NCBI GenBank assembly: GCA_913051825.1
Contig: CAJXCR010000014.1
Span: 1-32,670, forward strand
DNA: 32,670 nt
From: an uncultured Halieaceae bacterium
Lineage (GTDB): Bacteria; Pseudomonadota; Gammaproteobacteria; Pseudomonadales; Halieaceae
Direction: 5' to 3'
Below the pieces are notes generated by a model. The model searched no databases and was not told the origin of the DNA. It worked only from the letters and a program-made list of their open reading frames with translations. Below are positions 1 through 8,142 of the stretch, one piece after another. How positions within the stretch are numbered: position 1 is the stretch's first letter; the number at the start of each line of letters is the position of its first letter. Both the position numbers and the translations under genes were made by a program.

Positions 1-1
1 C

Positions 2-460
2 TGGAACAAAAACTTTAAGGTTTCACTAGATGCTGCATTTTTGTTGATGCGAGAGACTTTTCCTCACTTAAGGGAAAGTCGCGGAGCGGTGGTGAACGTG
101 TCATCAGTTTGTGGTTTGCTGGGTTCAATAGGGACGGCAGGTTATAGTGCTGCGAAAGCAGGACTTCTAGCTTTAACTAGGAACGCAGCAATTGAATGGG
201 GATCACATGGGGTCCGTGTTAACGCAGTGATTCCTGGTGCTTTTTTGACGCCGCCGACGTTAGAACTAATGCCGGATAATGAATCTCAGGAAGCTACAGC
301 TAGAAGTTTGCCTCTAGGTCGTATTGGTAATCCAGTCGAGTGCGCGAACGCTATTCTATTTCTCGCCAGTTCAGAAGCATCTTATGTAACTGGTGCAGAA
401 CTAATAGTAGATGGTGGTAGAACGGCGGAATTAGTTACCGGAACTGCTAGCTGGGATTGA
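2..460 (+). CDS. SDR-family oxidoreductase, 3' part only (start lies before the window)
   Basis: C-terminal part of a short-chain dehydrogenase/reductase, an NAD(P)H-dependent enzyme acting on alcohol or keto groups of a small molecule. The frame is open from base 2 and the residues before the first ATG (base 41) already match the family (W-N..F.V.L.A.F.L), so the gene enters from outside the window and the ATG at 41 is internal. Visible signatures are the NVSSV strand carrying the catalytic Ser, YSAAK (the catalytic Tyr and Lys), the NAVIPG segment after the active site, and the family-typical end SYVTGAELIVDGG. The Rossmann TGxxxGxG motif is off the window, so cofactor preference cannot be judged. 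The next gene starts 3 bases after the stop, so the two are almost certainly cotranscribed. The substrate is unknown. SDRs paired with SnoaL-like proteins are often catabolic (steroid, aromatic or terpenoid), which is inference here. Confidence 0.9.
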   Translation, partial: WNKNFKVSLDAAFLLMRETFPHLRESRGAVVNVSSVCGLLGSIGTAGYSAAKAGLLALTRNAAIEWGSHGVRVNAVIPGAFLTPPTLELMPDNESQEATARSLPLGRIGNPVECANAILFLASSEASYVTGAELIVDGGRTAELVTGTASWD

Positions 461-462
461 TC

Positions 463-1116
463 ATGAACTGTGACGCTAGCGAAAGTGCTCTTGAGGTTAG
501 GATCGATCGGCTTGAGTCCCTTGATGAAATCAGACAGCTAGCCGCAAAATATTCTTTGTCCTTGGATATGCGTGATTTAGACGCTCATGTGAATTTGTTT
601 GCACCAGATATTCGTGTTAGCAGAGACAAGATCGGAAGAAGTCATTTAAAGCGGTGGTTAGATGATACTCTAAGACAGCAGTTTACTGGAACTTCTCATC
701 ATATTGGTAATCATATAATCGAATTTACTGATTTTGATCATGCGCATGGTGTGGTTTATTCCAAGAACGAGCATGAAACTCCAAGAGATGATGGAGGAAT
801 CGACTGGGTTATAATGCAGATGCTATATTGGGATAGCTACGAACGAATTGATGGGCGCTGGTATTTTCGTAGAAGGCTACCGTGTTATTGGTACGCAAGT
901 GATCTTAATAAGCCTCCAGTAGGACCAAGAAAAATTAGGTGGCCAGATCGAGACAACTATGACGGAGCGTTTCATGATCTCTGGCCTAGTTGGAAGGCCT
1001 TTTGGGATAATCCCCCAGAATCAGATCTGCCTGAAGTGTCAGATCCCTCTCCAATAGATGCTTTTCTCAAAACTATGAGGCGAGGAGCGGCTGATCCATC
1101 TATAAAAGTTCGCTAA
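463..1116 (+). CDS. SnoaL-like (NTF2-fold) domain protein
   Basis: A 217-residue protein with an N-terminal SnoaL-like/NTF2-fold domain of the SnoaL_4 type. The segment D-E-I-R-Q-L-A-A-K-Y-S...D-M-R-D-L-D-A-H-V-N-L-F-A-P-D near the N-terminus is the typical opening helix pair. The family includes ring-hydroxylating dioxygenase small-subunit-like folds, dehydratases, isomerases and polyketide cyclases, so the reaction cannot be assigned. The middle is rich in His, Trp and Tyr (THHIGNH around residue 80, RWYFRRRLPCYWY around 140), which could line an aromatic-substrate pocket. The C-terminal third (WPDRDNYDGAFHDLWPSW and after) lies beyond the core fold. A TTG at 457 is also in frame, but ATG 463 has GGGA about 6 bases upstream and is preferred. 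It follows the SDR gene by 2 bases, implying one operon and a shared pathway. Confidence 0.8.
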   Translation: MNCDASESALEVRIDRLESLDEIRQLAAKYSLSLDMRDLDAHVNLFAPDIRVSRDKIGRSHLKRWLDDTLRQQFTGTSHHIGNHIIEFTDFDHAHGVVYSKNEHETPRDDGGIDWVIMQMLYWDSYERIDGRWYFRRRLPCYWYASDLNKPPVGPRKIRWPDRDNYDGAFHDLWPSWKAFWDNPPESDLPEVSDPSPIDAFLKTMRRGAADPSIKVR

Positions 1117-1142
1117 GATTATAAAATAGCTAGTCAATCTTC

Positions 1143-1823
1143 TTAGAGTAGCGAGGAGACATGGAGGATATAGGGAAGATGCTTATAGGAAATATCGGCA
1201 TTGTCACCGGTGCCACCTTGTTTATTATCCTTGCCATATGTCCAGAGTTTAAAACTACTAGATTTACTGCCGCCCCATTGGACGCTGGTATAATTATACG
1301 GATTGCCCCATGGATCCTCCGGAAGAGCCTCAAGCAGTCCTCTGACTGTGCCATCAGTAATTAGGACATCGAGGCCATTCTTGGATTGAGGCGGCAGCCG
1401 GTCGTTTATTCGCTCATATTCGTAAATCACTGAGAGCAAAGTTGTCAGATCACTTTGTATTTTAGTGATACTTTGCTCCTTCGTATTGCGCAGATCGATG
1501 CCTAAGTTCTCATATAGAGATAGAGAAGGATTTTCTGAGCAATAAATGCCAATTGCCTCTGGCGTATTTGAAGGTCCCATTTTTCCTTTCACTACAATAA
1601 AGGGCCTCCAGCTTGTTACATATCTTAAGCCTCTATCAGGCGATTCAAATTCCCCACAAACCACATCTCCTGGAAAGCTTTCAAGGTTTTTAAATGCTGT
1701 AAATTGTGGGTAAGGAAGATTTCGGGAAGCTATTTTTTTTGCTTTATCAAAACTGGTCGTTGAAGTACAGCCTGATGCAAAAAAAGCAACTAAAATAGCA
1801 AACAAGAAATAGTAGTTTTTCAT
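1143..1823 (-). CDS. Lipoprotein with C-terminal GspG-like (type II pseudopilin) domain
   Basis: A 226-residue protein with a lipoprotein signal (MKNYYFLFAILVAFFASGC): the lipobox is A-S-G-C19, and Thr at +2 fits outer-membrane sorting. Residues about 119-212 look like the periplasmic globular domain of the major type II secretion pseudopilin GspG. They contain a helix (L-L-S-V-I-Y-E-Y-E-R-I-N-D-R-L-P), then K-N-G-L-D-V-L, then L-P-E-D-P-W-G-N-P-Y-N-Y and Y-G-K-D-N-K-Q-G-G-T-G-D-N-A-D-I. That last segment includes the acidic loop that binds calcium in GspG. It lacks the prepilin peptidase site and long N-terminal helix of a true pseudopilin. Residues 20-118 are not recognised; Cys56 and Cys95 could form a disulfide. 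No other secretion gene is in the window. A GGGAG lies about 9 bases before the ATG. Function unknown; an envelope-anchored structural or binding role is inference. Confidence 0.75.
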   Translation of the reverse strand: MKNYYFLFAILVAFFASGCTSTTSFDKAKKIASRNLPYPQFTAFKNLESFPGDVVCGEFESPDRGLRYVTSWRPFIVVKGKMGPSNTPEAIGIYCSENPSLSLYENLGIDLRNTKEQSITKIQSDLTTLLSVIYEYERINDRLPPQSKNGLDVLITDGTVRGLLEALPEDPWGNPYNYTSVQWGGSKSSSFKLWTYGKDNKQGGTGDNADISYKHLPYILHVSSLL

Positions 1824-1911
1824 TCTCGAATCACTCCCGTTACAATTTTGGATCGCGATTATGCTTTTTTAATTTGTGATAGGCAAGATAGATAGAGCAG
1901 ATGATGCTATT

Positions 1912-2661
1912 TTATATTGCGCCTCCATCAGCTGATATAATTTGACCGGTAATAAAGGACGCGCGATCGCTTGCAAGGAAAGCAACAAGTTCTGCCACCT
2001 CAGTCGTCTCACCAAGGCGATTGAGGATTGCCGATTTTTTCAGTTTCTTTTCTATGCTAGGGTTTTCTGAAAAGTATTCCTCTAATCCTGGAGTTCTAAT
2101 TACTCCCGGTGACACGGCGTTAATTCGAATACCTTTTGACCCGTATTCAGCGGCTGCGCTTTTAGTAAGCGCATTCACGCCACTTTTAGCCGCAGAATAG
2201 GCTGAATTGAAAGCCTGTCCTCTTCGCGCTGCGTTAGATGATATGTTTACTATGACTCCCCCAGATGATTCCATCGCCTCCACCTCGTGCTTAATGCACA
2301 TCCAGGTATTCGTGAGACATTTTGACAGGGTTTCATTAAAGCTTTCTGAAGTAAACTTATTTAGAGGTCCCGAATGGCGACTTAGAGCCGCATTATTACA
2401 GGCAATATCTAATTTACCAAAATGTTCTAGTGCAATTTGAATCATTTGCTTTACGGAAGATTCTTGACTCATATCTCCTTCAAAGAAAAACGCGGAGCCG
2501 CCGGTAGTTGTAATGGAATCTCTGGTCTCTTTGCCTTTTTCGCTGTCGATGTCAGTAACAAGTACAGATGCACCCTCTCGAGCAAATACTTCAGCGATAG
2601 CTTTCCCAATTCCTTGGCCGCCGCCGGTAACGATGCTTGATCGATTTTCTAATAGCCTCAT
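1912..2661 (-). CDS. SDR-family oxidoreductase (3-oxoacyl-ACP reductase/glucose dehydrogenase-like)
   Basis: A complete classical short-chain dehydrogenase of 249 residues, the usual size. The cofactor motif T-G-G-G-Q-G-I-G is near residues 12-19, the NNA motif (ACNNA) follows strand 4, catalytic Ser lies in V-N-I-S-S around 141-142, and Y155-S-A-A-K159 supplies Tyr and Lys. The C-terminus FITGQIISADGGAI is standard. Asp after strand 2 (VLVTD) favours NAD(H) over NADP(H), an inference from the family rule. An in-frame extension to 2703 would add 14 residues unlike any SDR start, so the ATG at 2661 is chosen; the ribosome site there is weak (CAGAG). It lies 88 bases downstream of where the minus-strand lipoprotein gene starts and could be transcribed through into it. 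It diverges from the symporter gene. Substrate not identifiable. Confidence 0.9.
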   Translation of the reverse strand: MRLLENRSSIVTGGGQGIGKAIAEVFAREGASVLVTDIDSEKGKETRDSITTTGGSAFFFEGDMSQESSVKQMIQIALEHFGKLDIACNNAALSRHSGPLNKFTSESFNETLSKCLTNTWMCIKHEVEAMESSGGVIVNISSNAARRGQAFNSAYSAAKSGVNALTKSAAAEYGSKGIRINAVSPGVIRTPGLEEYFSENPSIEKKLKKSAILNRLGETTEVAELVAFLASDRASFITGQIISADGGAI

Positions 2662-2814
2662 AAAATACTCTGGTTGGGAGGTAGTAATATATAACTTTAA
2701 CATTATGGAAAATTTTAGAAAATTGATAAAACAAAAGAATAGTGGTTTAGTTTGTTTGCTTATAAAAGTGTGTCAAGCTCTACGGCCCTAAATTTTTAAC
2801 CTCAGGGATAATAC

Positions 2815-4320
2815 ATGTTTCAATTCAGAAGCTATATTGCATTGCTTTGTTTCTTTAGCCAAAAAGTTGCGGCGGTGGGTTTTGACCAGACTGTAGAAAA
2901 TCTAGTCCGCCCCTTAGCAAATAATCTATCTCAATTTGTGTTCTATGAAATAAGTGTCTTTGGAGCGCAAATGCCTTGGATTGTTCTCTGGCTAGCTAGT
3001 GCCGGATTTTTTTTCACATTTTATTTAGGCTTTATAAATGTAAGTGGCTTCACCTGGGCTATTCGCCATGTCCGAGGAGATTTCCATGATCCAGATGCCC
3101 CCGGAGAAATATCGCACTTTAAAGCAGTTTCCACTGCAGTATCCGGCACGGTTGGAATAGGTAATATTGGAGGGGTCGCGGTTGCGATCGTAATTGGGGG
3201 ACCAGGTGCAGCATTCTGGTTACTGGTTGCAGGTTTTTTATCAATGTCTACAAAGCTTGTGGAGTGTACTCTTGGAGTTAAATATAGAAGACATAATAAA
3301 GATGGTTCAGTTTCCGGTGGGCCAATGTTTTATTTGGAGCACTATCTTGCTTCTCGCGGATTTCCGATATTTGGACGATTTTTTGGACTATTTTACGCTT
3401 TGGCCCTCGTCATTGGCTGTTTTGGGATTGGCAATATGTTCCAATCCAATCAAGCTTATGCGCAGTTTGTTGTTATCACTGGAGGAGAAAATAGTTTTTT
3501 CTTCGATAAGGGCTGGCTTTTTGGTATAGGAATAGCAATGGTTGTAGCTATGGTCATCATCGGTGGAATTCGTTCCATCGCGCGAACGGCCAGTCTGATA
3601 GTGCCTTTTATGGGGGGGCTATATTTAATTAGCTGCGTGACAATTGTCTTGATGAGCTACGATCAAATACCAGGAGCAGTTGACCTTATTGTCAGTAATG
3701 CATTCAACCTTGAAAGTGCTACAGGAGGGCTGATTGGTTCTTTAATTGTTGGTTTTCAGCGAGCTGCTTTTTCTAACGAAGCAGGATTAGGTTCTGCATC
3801 GATTGCTCATTCAGCAGTACAAACCAGGCACCCCGCGTCGGAGGGATTGGTCTCATTATTGGAGCCATTTGTCGATACTATAGTGATTTGTAGCCTCACT
3901 TCTTTGGTGATTATTACGACGGCATATCCTTTTGGTCTTGTTGATCAAGGATTTGAGGGTATAGAATTAACCTCTGCATCGTTCGCACATCACTTTTCAT
4001 GGGCGCCATATCCATTGGCTGTGGCTGCGCTTTTATTTGCTTTTTCAAGCAGTATTGCTTGGGCCTACTATGGATTGAAAGGCTGGACCTACCTTTTTGG
4101 TGAAGGTAGAAAAACTCAGTTACTTTTCAAAGGCATTTTTTGTTGCTTTCTTGCTTTGGGCTGCATGATTCAATTGAGAGCTGTTCTTGATTTCTCTGAC
4201 GCCATGACCTTTTTGATCGCCCTTCCTAATGTTCTGGGACTCTATCTATTCGCTCCAGAGGTAAAACGAGAAATATCAAATTACCTAGTCAAACTGAAGT
4301 CAGGAGAATTACAAGCATAA
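2815..4320 (+). CDS. Alanine/glycine:cation symporter family protein (AGCS, AlsT/DagA type)
   Basis: A 501-residue inner-membrane transporter of the AGCS family, which imports alanine or glycine with Na+ or H+. Family signatures are clear: the FFFTFYLGFINV helix, the loop A-V-S-G-T-V-G-I-G-N-I-G-G-V-A near residue 115, G-P-G-A-A-F-W with a following T-K-L-V-E-C-T-L-G-V-K-Y-R, G-G-P-M-F-Y-L near 170, G-N-M-F-Q-S-N-Q near 210, and A-A-F-S-N-E-A-G-L-G-S-A near 320, which is a strongly conserved ion/substrate region. About ten to eleven hydrophobic segments are visible. The N-terminal segment ending KVAAVG resembles a signal peptide and may be a signal anchor. AGGGA sits 7 bases before the ATG. 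The gene stands alone on its strand, diverging from an SDR and converging on the dioxygenase gene with only 7 bases between the stops. The substrate within the family is not certain. Confidence 0.93.
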   Translation: MFQFRSYIALLCFFSQKVAAVGFDQTVENLVRPLANNLSQFVFYEISVFGAQMPWIVLWLASAGFFFTFYLGFINVSGFTWAIRHVRGDFHDPDAPGEISHFKAVSTAVSGTVGIGNIGGVAVAIVIGGPGAAFWLLVAGFLSMSTKLVECTLGVKYRRHNKDGSVSGGPMFYLEHYLASRGFPIFGRFFGLFYALALVIGCFGIGNMFQSNQAYAQFVVITGGENSFFFDKGWLFGIGIAMVVAMVIIGGIRSIARTASLIVPFMGGLYLISCVTIVLMSYDQIPGAVDLIVSNAFNLESATGGLIGSLIVGFQRAAFSNEAGLGSASIAHSAVQTRHPASEGLVSLLEPFVDTIVICSLTSLVIITTAYPFGLVDQGFEGIELTSASFAHHFSWAPYPLAVAALLFAFSSSIAWAYYGLKGWTYLFGEGRKTQLLFKGIFCCFLALGCMIQLRAVLDFSDAMTFLIALPNVLGLYLFAPEVKREISNYLVKLKSGELQA

Positions 4321-4327
4321 TTTATCA

Positions 4328-5152
4328 TTAGTAGGGATTATCACCGTCGATGGTAATTCTTTCCATTCTTCTATGATTAGGGAAGTAGTCGTTAATAGGT
4401 TTGTGCTGAGTGCTGCGGTTATCCCATATGGCAAGGCTATGTGGATGCCATTGAAATCTGCATGTAAATTCTGGAGTAATTATATGTTTATATAGTAAAT
4501 TCAGAATTTCCTCGCTCTCGGATCTTGTTAAACCTTCAATATGAGTTGTGAATAACGAATTGACGAAAATCACCTTTTTACCAGTTTCTGGGTGCGTTCT
4601 TATTACGGGATGTCTAACTGGTGGATTCATGATAATTGCATCTTTTAGGCGTTCTCTACCTCCCGGTTCTGCTAATGTTTCTTTAAATCCATGACTAAAA
4701 TCGTGAACTGCAATAAGGTCTGAAAGAAAGGTCTGCATATGCGAAGATAATCCTTCATAAGCCGCGGTCATACTCGCCCAGAGAGTATCACCACCGCGTT
4801 CTGGCACAATTACAGATTTAAGAACAGTTGCCATAGGCGGATGCTTTTTGAAGGTCATATCAGAATGCCATGCTTCAATTTTTGAAGGTTTCTCCGCGGT
4901 ACTTTCTAAAATTGTTATTTCCGGAAAACCTTCTACAGTTTCATATGCTGGATGAGTTTGGATGGGACCAAAGGCAAGAGCTAGTGATTTATGGTGTAAA
5001 GGGGAAATGTCTTGATTTCGAAAAAATAGAACCTCGTGCTCATTAAGAAGATTTCTCAGTACCTTTTTCTGTGAATTCTCTAGTTCATCATTTAAATCTA
5101 TGCCATTCACTTCAGCTCCAAGAGTGCCTGATATTGGCTTTATCTCTAGCAT
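4328..5152 (-). CDS. TauD/TfdA-family 2-oxoglutarate and Fe(II)-dependent dioxygenase
   Basis: A 274-residue cytosolic oxygenase that couples oxidative decarboxylation of 2-oxoglutarate to hydroxylation of a substrate, often releasing sulfite or opening an ether. Iron ligands are visible as H96-S-D98 (EAWHSDMTF) and the distal His in W-D-N-R-S-T-Q-H near residue 250. The 2-oxoglutarate-binding Arg lies in R-R-M-E-R-I-T-I-D-G-D at the C-terminus. The segment RHPVIRTHPETGKKVIFVN is very typical of taurine/2,4-D/alkylsulfate dioxygenases. Length is normal. It is the last gene of the mnmC-led operon, 13 bases after the M16 peptidase stop. No taurine or sulfonate transporter is nearby, so naming it tauD would be unsupported; alkylsulfatase-type, TfdA-type or another substrate is equally possible. 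Confidence 0.88.
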   Translation of the reverse strand: MLEIKPISGTLGAEVNGIDLNDELENSQKKVLRNLLNEHEVLFFRNQDISPLHHKSLALAFGPIQTHPAYETVEGFPEITILESTAEKPSKIEAWHSDMTFKKHPPMATVLKSVIVPERGGDTLWASMTAAYEGLSSHMQTFLSDLIAVHDFSHGFKETLAEPGGRERLKDAIIMNPPVRHPVIRTHPETGKKVIFVNSLFTTHIEGLTRSESEEILNLLYKHIITPEFTCRFQWHPHSLAIWDNRSTQHKPINDYFPNHRRMERITIDGDNPY

Positions 5153-5165
5153 CCTGAATTTCCCA

Positions 5166-8114
5166 CTAAAGTTTCTTGACGTTTAGGTCGAGTGATTCAA
5201 TCATCGCTTGATTGTTATCTTTGCTTTTTGAATTACTTAGTATAGCCGTGCTACTTAGTTCGGGTTTTAGATATTTTTCAGTCACGTTGCGCAGGTCTGA
5301 CAATTTCACATCCAAAACTTTTTTGCGAAAGTTCTCCCTAAAATCGTGTGTTCGGCCCGACAATTGATTGTGAAAGTGCCGTTTCGCGTCTCCAGCCGGC
5401 GAACCTGGTTTATCTAGGGAGCTGATAACACCCAAGATGGCTTGTTCCAGTGCGCTTTCGTCATGTTTTTCTTCAAGCAGCCAATATATAGATTTCTCGA
5501 AATCATCCAAGGTCTCTGATAAACGAGGATCTCTATAGCTAAAAAATCTAAACGCAGCAATACTTGAGTCCTGACTCGCTCCTCCGCCATAAGCACCGCC
5601 TTGTTCGCGTATAGCACGATGAAGAAAGCCATTTCGTAAAAAACCGCCTAATACCGTAAGTGGTGCTGAATCTGGATGATCTGAAGGTACAGTGGGATAA
5701 GCTTTCGCACAAAAATTAACTTGGGTGTCTGCGATCCAGAATTCTCCACGCTTCTCTCTTATTTTTGAGAGTATCAGATCTTCTTTATAGTTCGCTATCT
5801 CCTCGTTTTTCTTCCAGAGTTCAGGTATTTTTGCCATCATTTCTTTTAGGTTAGTTTCTTCAGCGATAAGCAAAAGATCAATCGGAATGTTTCTGAATTT
5901 TTCATGCAGCGTTTTAAGTTCTTTGGTAAGCGAAAGTAACGTAGCGTTGTCAGATAATGTTTTGTCCAATCGACGTAATTCTTTTGTAGCCTCAAGTCCC
6001 GATAATTTATGATTTAATTCGGCAACTGGACTCATGCCGGCGCATGCTGCGATCATAGCGAGTGAGTGACCGTTCCCAGTGACCGATTGTTCGGCCATCG
6101 CCCGTTTTTGACTGATTATGTCTCTAATACGATCTGTTTCGACGAAACTAACTTCGTTTATTGTTTCCGTCATTAGCAAAGTTTGTTTTTCCAGATTTCT
6201 TGCTAAAGCATTGGAAGATAAAACTAGATTAGCAGATGTATCCTGTTCATCATTGATTTTTGCGTAAAAAGATGAGAAAGCATGAATAGAACCCACACTG
6301 TCAGATTGACGTTCCTGAATGGATAGATAATCTTTTCCATTAATTCCTAATTCAGTTAGAAGGGTAATGTAGTATGGCGTAAGCTTAAGTTCTTCTGTAT
6401 CTAGGTGAGGATACTTTCTTATTGCTTGTTGATAAATTAGACCATTGGTGCCCCTGTTGTATGAAGTAAAATTAAAATTCTTGATCTTTTGCGCAGTAAA
6501 ATCAATGTCGTCTGTAGAGTTGGGGACATCTTTAAGTCCTAGCTTCGGCAGCACACTCTCATCATCCTGAGACATCTGTCGATCCCTGAGATCAGCGGCT
6601 AGTTTTACTAACTCTTTTTTTTCGGTTGTGCTTAGACTTTCTTTTATGGTTTTAAGTCGTTCCATTTCCAGACGATTTCGATATTCAGATAGCTCTGTGT
6701 CGGGAGCAAGCGTCAGTGTAATTCGATGATTATTTTTCAGTAGAAGATTTTCAGCTAAGTCTCGAATGTATTTTGGGTTTTTAATATTTTCTTGAAGTTT
6801 TCTAATTGTGTCTTCTATATCTAAAGCGTTTACCGGTGACTTGTAGTGAGTCGCAAAACTCAAGCCCTGAAGAATCAGGCTAAGACCATAGGGATAGGAG
6901 TCGCCAGTGATTTCACGTTGCTGTAGTTCTAGTTGGTGCAGTACAGCCTCCAAGCGTTTTTCAGGTATGCCTACACTGGCAACAGTCTTCAATGTTTCAA
7001 CAATCTCCAATTCTAATTTTTCTACATACTCTGCCTCGCTTCCTTCGAGTCCGCAGCAAAAGACCATTTCGCGCATTGAATCTTCGATACCACATAATGG
7101 AGATGGCGCTAGACCCATTGGAGTTGTTTCTAAAAAGTGTCGAAGAGGAGCCGCACTATTATCTAAAAGAGCACTTGCAAGGAGTTGTGCTTCTAGTCGC
7201 TGCAAAAGGTTTGTTGATTCTCCAAGCAACCAAGCAATCACGATATGAGTCTTCTGTGTAGCAGGTTCCTTGCTGTCATAGGCATAGGTCTCGGTTATTT
7301 TCGCGGGGGCTTTGAAACGAGATTCGGCTTTTACCTCAATACGATCTTTAAGTCTTTCAAATCTACTAAGTACTTTTTCTTCGAAGACTGTTTGGTGTTC
7401 AATTGCTGGAATATTCCCATAAGTCATAAAAATGGAGTTGGAAGGATGATAATGAGTTTGATAGAAATCTAGCAGTTGTTCGTAGGTTAAGTCAGGTATT
7501 TTAACTGGGTCTCCTCCACTGTTGAAGTGGTAGGTGCTGTTTGGAAAAAGGTGATGGCAGAGCGTTTGCCAAAGCGTACTGGTAATAGAGCTCATTGCTC
7601 CTTTCATCTCGTTGTAAACGACACCCTTAAATACTAGATTTGAGTCTGTATTATCTGATTCGTCAAATTCCAGTCTATGGCCCTCTTGACAAAAATCCAG
7701 CTGATCAAGTCTCGAGAAAAATACCGCGTCTAGATAAACCTCAAGTAGATTACCAAAATCTTTTCTATTTTGTGTAGCGAATGGATAAGCAGTCCAATCG
7801 GAGCTAGTAAAAGCGTTCATAAATGTATTTAGAGATCTTCGGAGCATCATGAAAAATGGATCCCGGACCGGGAAACGCTCGCTTCCGCATAGCGCGGTAT
7901 GTTCAAGTATGTGTGCTACTCCGGTAGAGTCAGTAGGGACGGTTCTAAGCGCCACTAAGAAGACATTTTCAGGGTCATCTGCCTCCATATGATAATGCAT
8001 CGCTCCTGTATGCTGGTGTTCAAAATGTTCTACCTCGATATTTAGAGCATTTATGCTGCTTCTTCCTAAGGATTTAAAGGTGGGATGACATTTTTTTAAC
8101 GTTAGATCATTCAT
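5166..8114 (-). CDS. M16C metallopeptidase (PreP/presequence-protease type, insulinase family)
   Basis: A 982-residue zinc peptidase of the pitrilysin superfamily, subfamily M16C, whose members degrade short unstructured peptides inside a closed chamber made of two homologous halves. The inverted zinc motif is H68-I-L-E71-H72. The third ligand is Glu169 in V-V-Y-N-E-M-K-G-A, 101 residues after H68, the spacing I recall for human PreP. The flanking A-L-C-G-S-E-R-F-P-V-R-D-P-F-F is typical. The C-terminal half keeps the substrate-binding R and Y region (R-A-I-R-E-Q-G-G-A-Y-G-G-G near 870). Length matches PreP (about 970-1000). No signal peptide, so cytosolic peptide turnover is likely. It lies 28 bases after the cyclotransferase gene and 13 before the dioxygenase gene in a minus-strand operon. 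CGAGG lies upstream of the ATG at a long spacing. Confidence 0.92.
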   Translation of the reverse strand: MNDLTLKKCHPTFKSLGRSSINALNIEVEHFEHQHTGAMHYHMEADDPENVFLVALRTVPTDSTGVAHILEHTALCGSERFPVRDPFFMMLRRSLNTFMNAFTSSDWTAYPFATQNRKDFGNLLEVYLDAVFFSRLDQLDFCQEGHRLEFDESDNTDSNLVFKGVVYNEMKGAMSSITSTLWQTLCHHLFPNSTYHFNSGGDPVKIPDLTYEQLLDFYQTHYHPSNSIFMTYGNIPAIEHQTVFEEKVLSRFERLKDRIEVKAESRFKAPAKITETYAYDSKEPATQKTHIVIAWLLGESTNLLQRLEAQLLASALLDNSAAPLRHFLETTPMGLAPSPLCGIEDSMREMVFCCGLEGSEAEYVEKLELEIVETLKTVASVGIPEKRLEAVLHQLELQQREITGDSYPYGLSLILQGLSFATHYKSPVNALDIEDTIRKLQENIKNPKYIRDLAENLLLKNNHRITLTLAPDTELSEYRNRLEMERLKTIKESLSTTEKKELVKLAADLRDRQMSQDDESVLPKLGLKDVPNSTDDIDFTAQKIKNFNFTSYNRGTNGLIYQQAIRKYPHLDTEELKLTPYYITLLTELGINGKDYLSIQERQSDSVGSIHAFSSFYAKINDEQDTSANLVLSSNALARNLEKQTLLMTETINEVSFVETDRIRDIISQKRAMAEQSVTGNGHSLAMIAACAGMSPVAELNHKLSGLEATKELRRLDKTLSDNATLLSLTKELKTLHEKFRNIPIDLLLIAEETNLKEMMAKIPELWKKNEEIANYKEDLILSKIREKRGEFWIADTQVNFCAKAYPTVPSDHPDSAPLTVLGGFLRNGFLHRAIREQGGAYGGGASQDSSIAAFRFFSYRDPRLSETLDDFEKSIYWLLEEKHDESALEQAILGVISSLDKPGSPAGDAKRHFHNQLSGRTHDFRENFRKKVLDVKLSDLRNVTEKYLKPELSSTAILSNSKSKDNNQAMIESLDLNVKKL

Positions 8115-8142
8115 GATTGGAAGAGCCTCGGGAGAAAGCGCG

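Noticed and set aside
1143-1200. Possible frameshift at the C-terminus of the GspG-like lipoprotein
   Set aside because: The domain already ends naturally at D-I-S-Y-K; the extra hydrophobic tail is short and no other frame continues the family better.
4321-4345. Terminator between the convergent symporter and dioxygenase genes
   Set aside because: Only 7 bases separate the stops, and the nearest inverted repeat is interrupted and lacks a T-run.
4328-5152. Taurine dioxygenase (tauD) proper
   Set aside because: Family match is clear, but no tauABC transporter accompanies it and substrate residues cannot be judged by eye.
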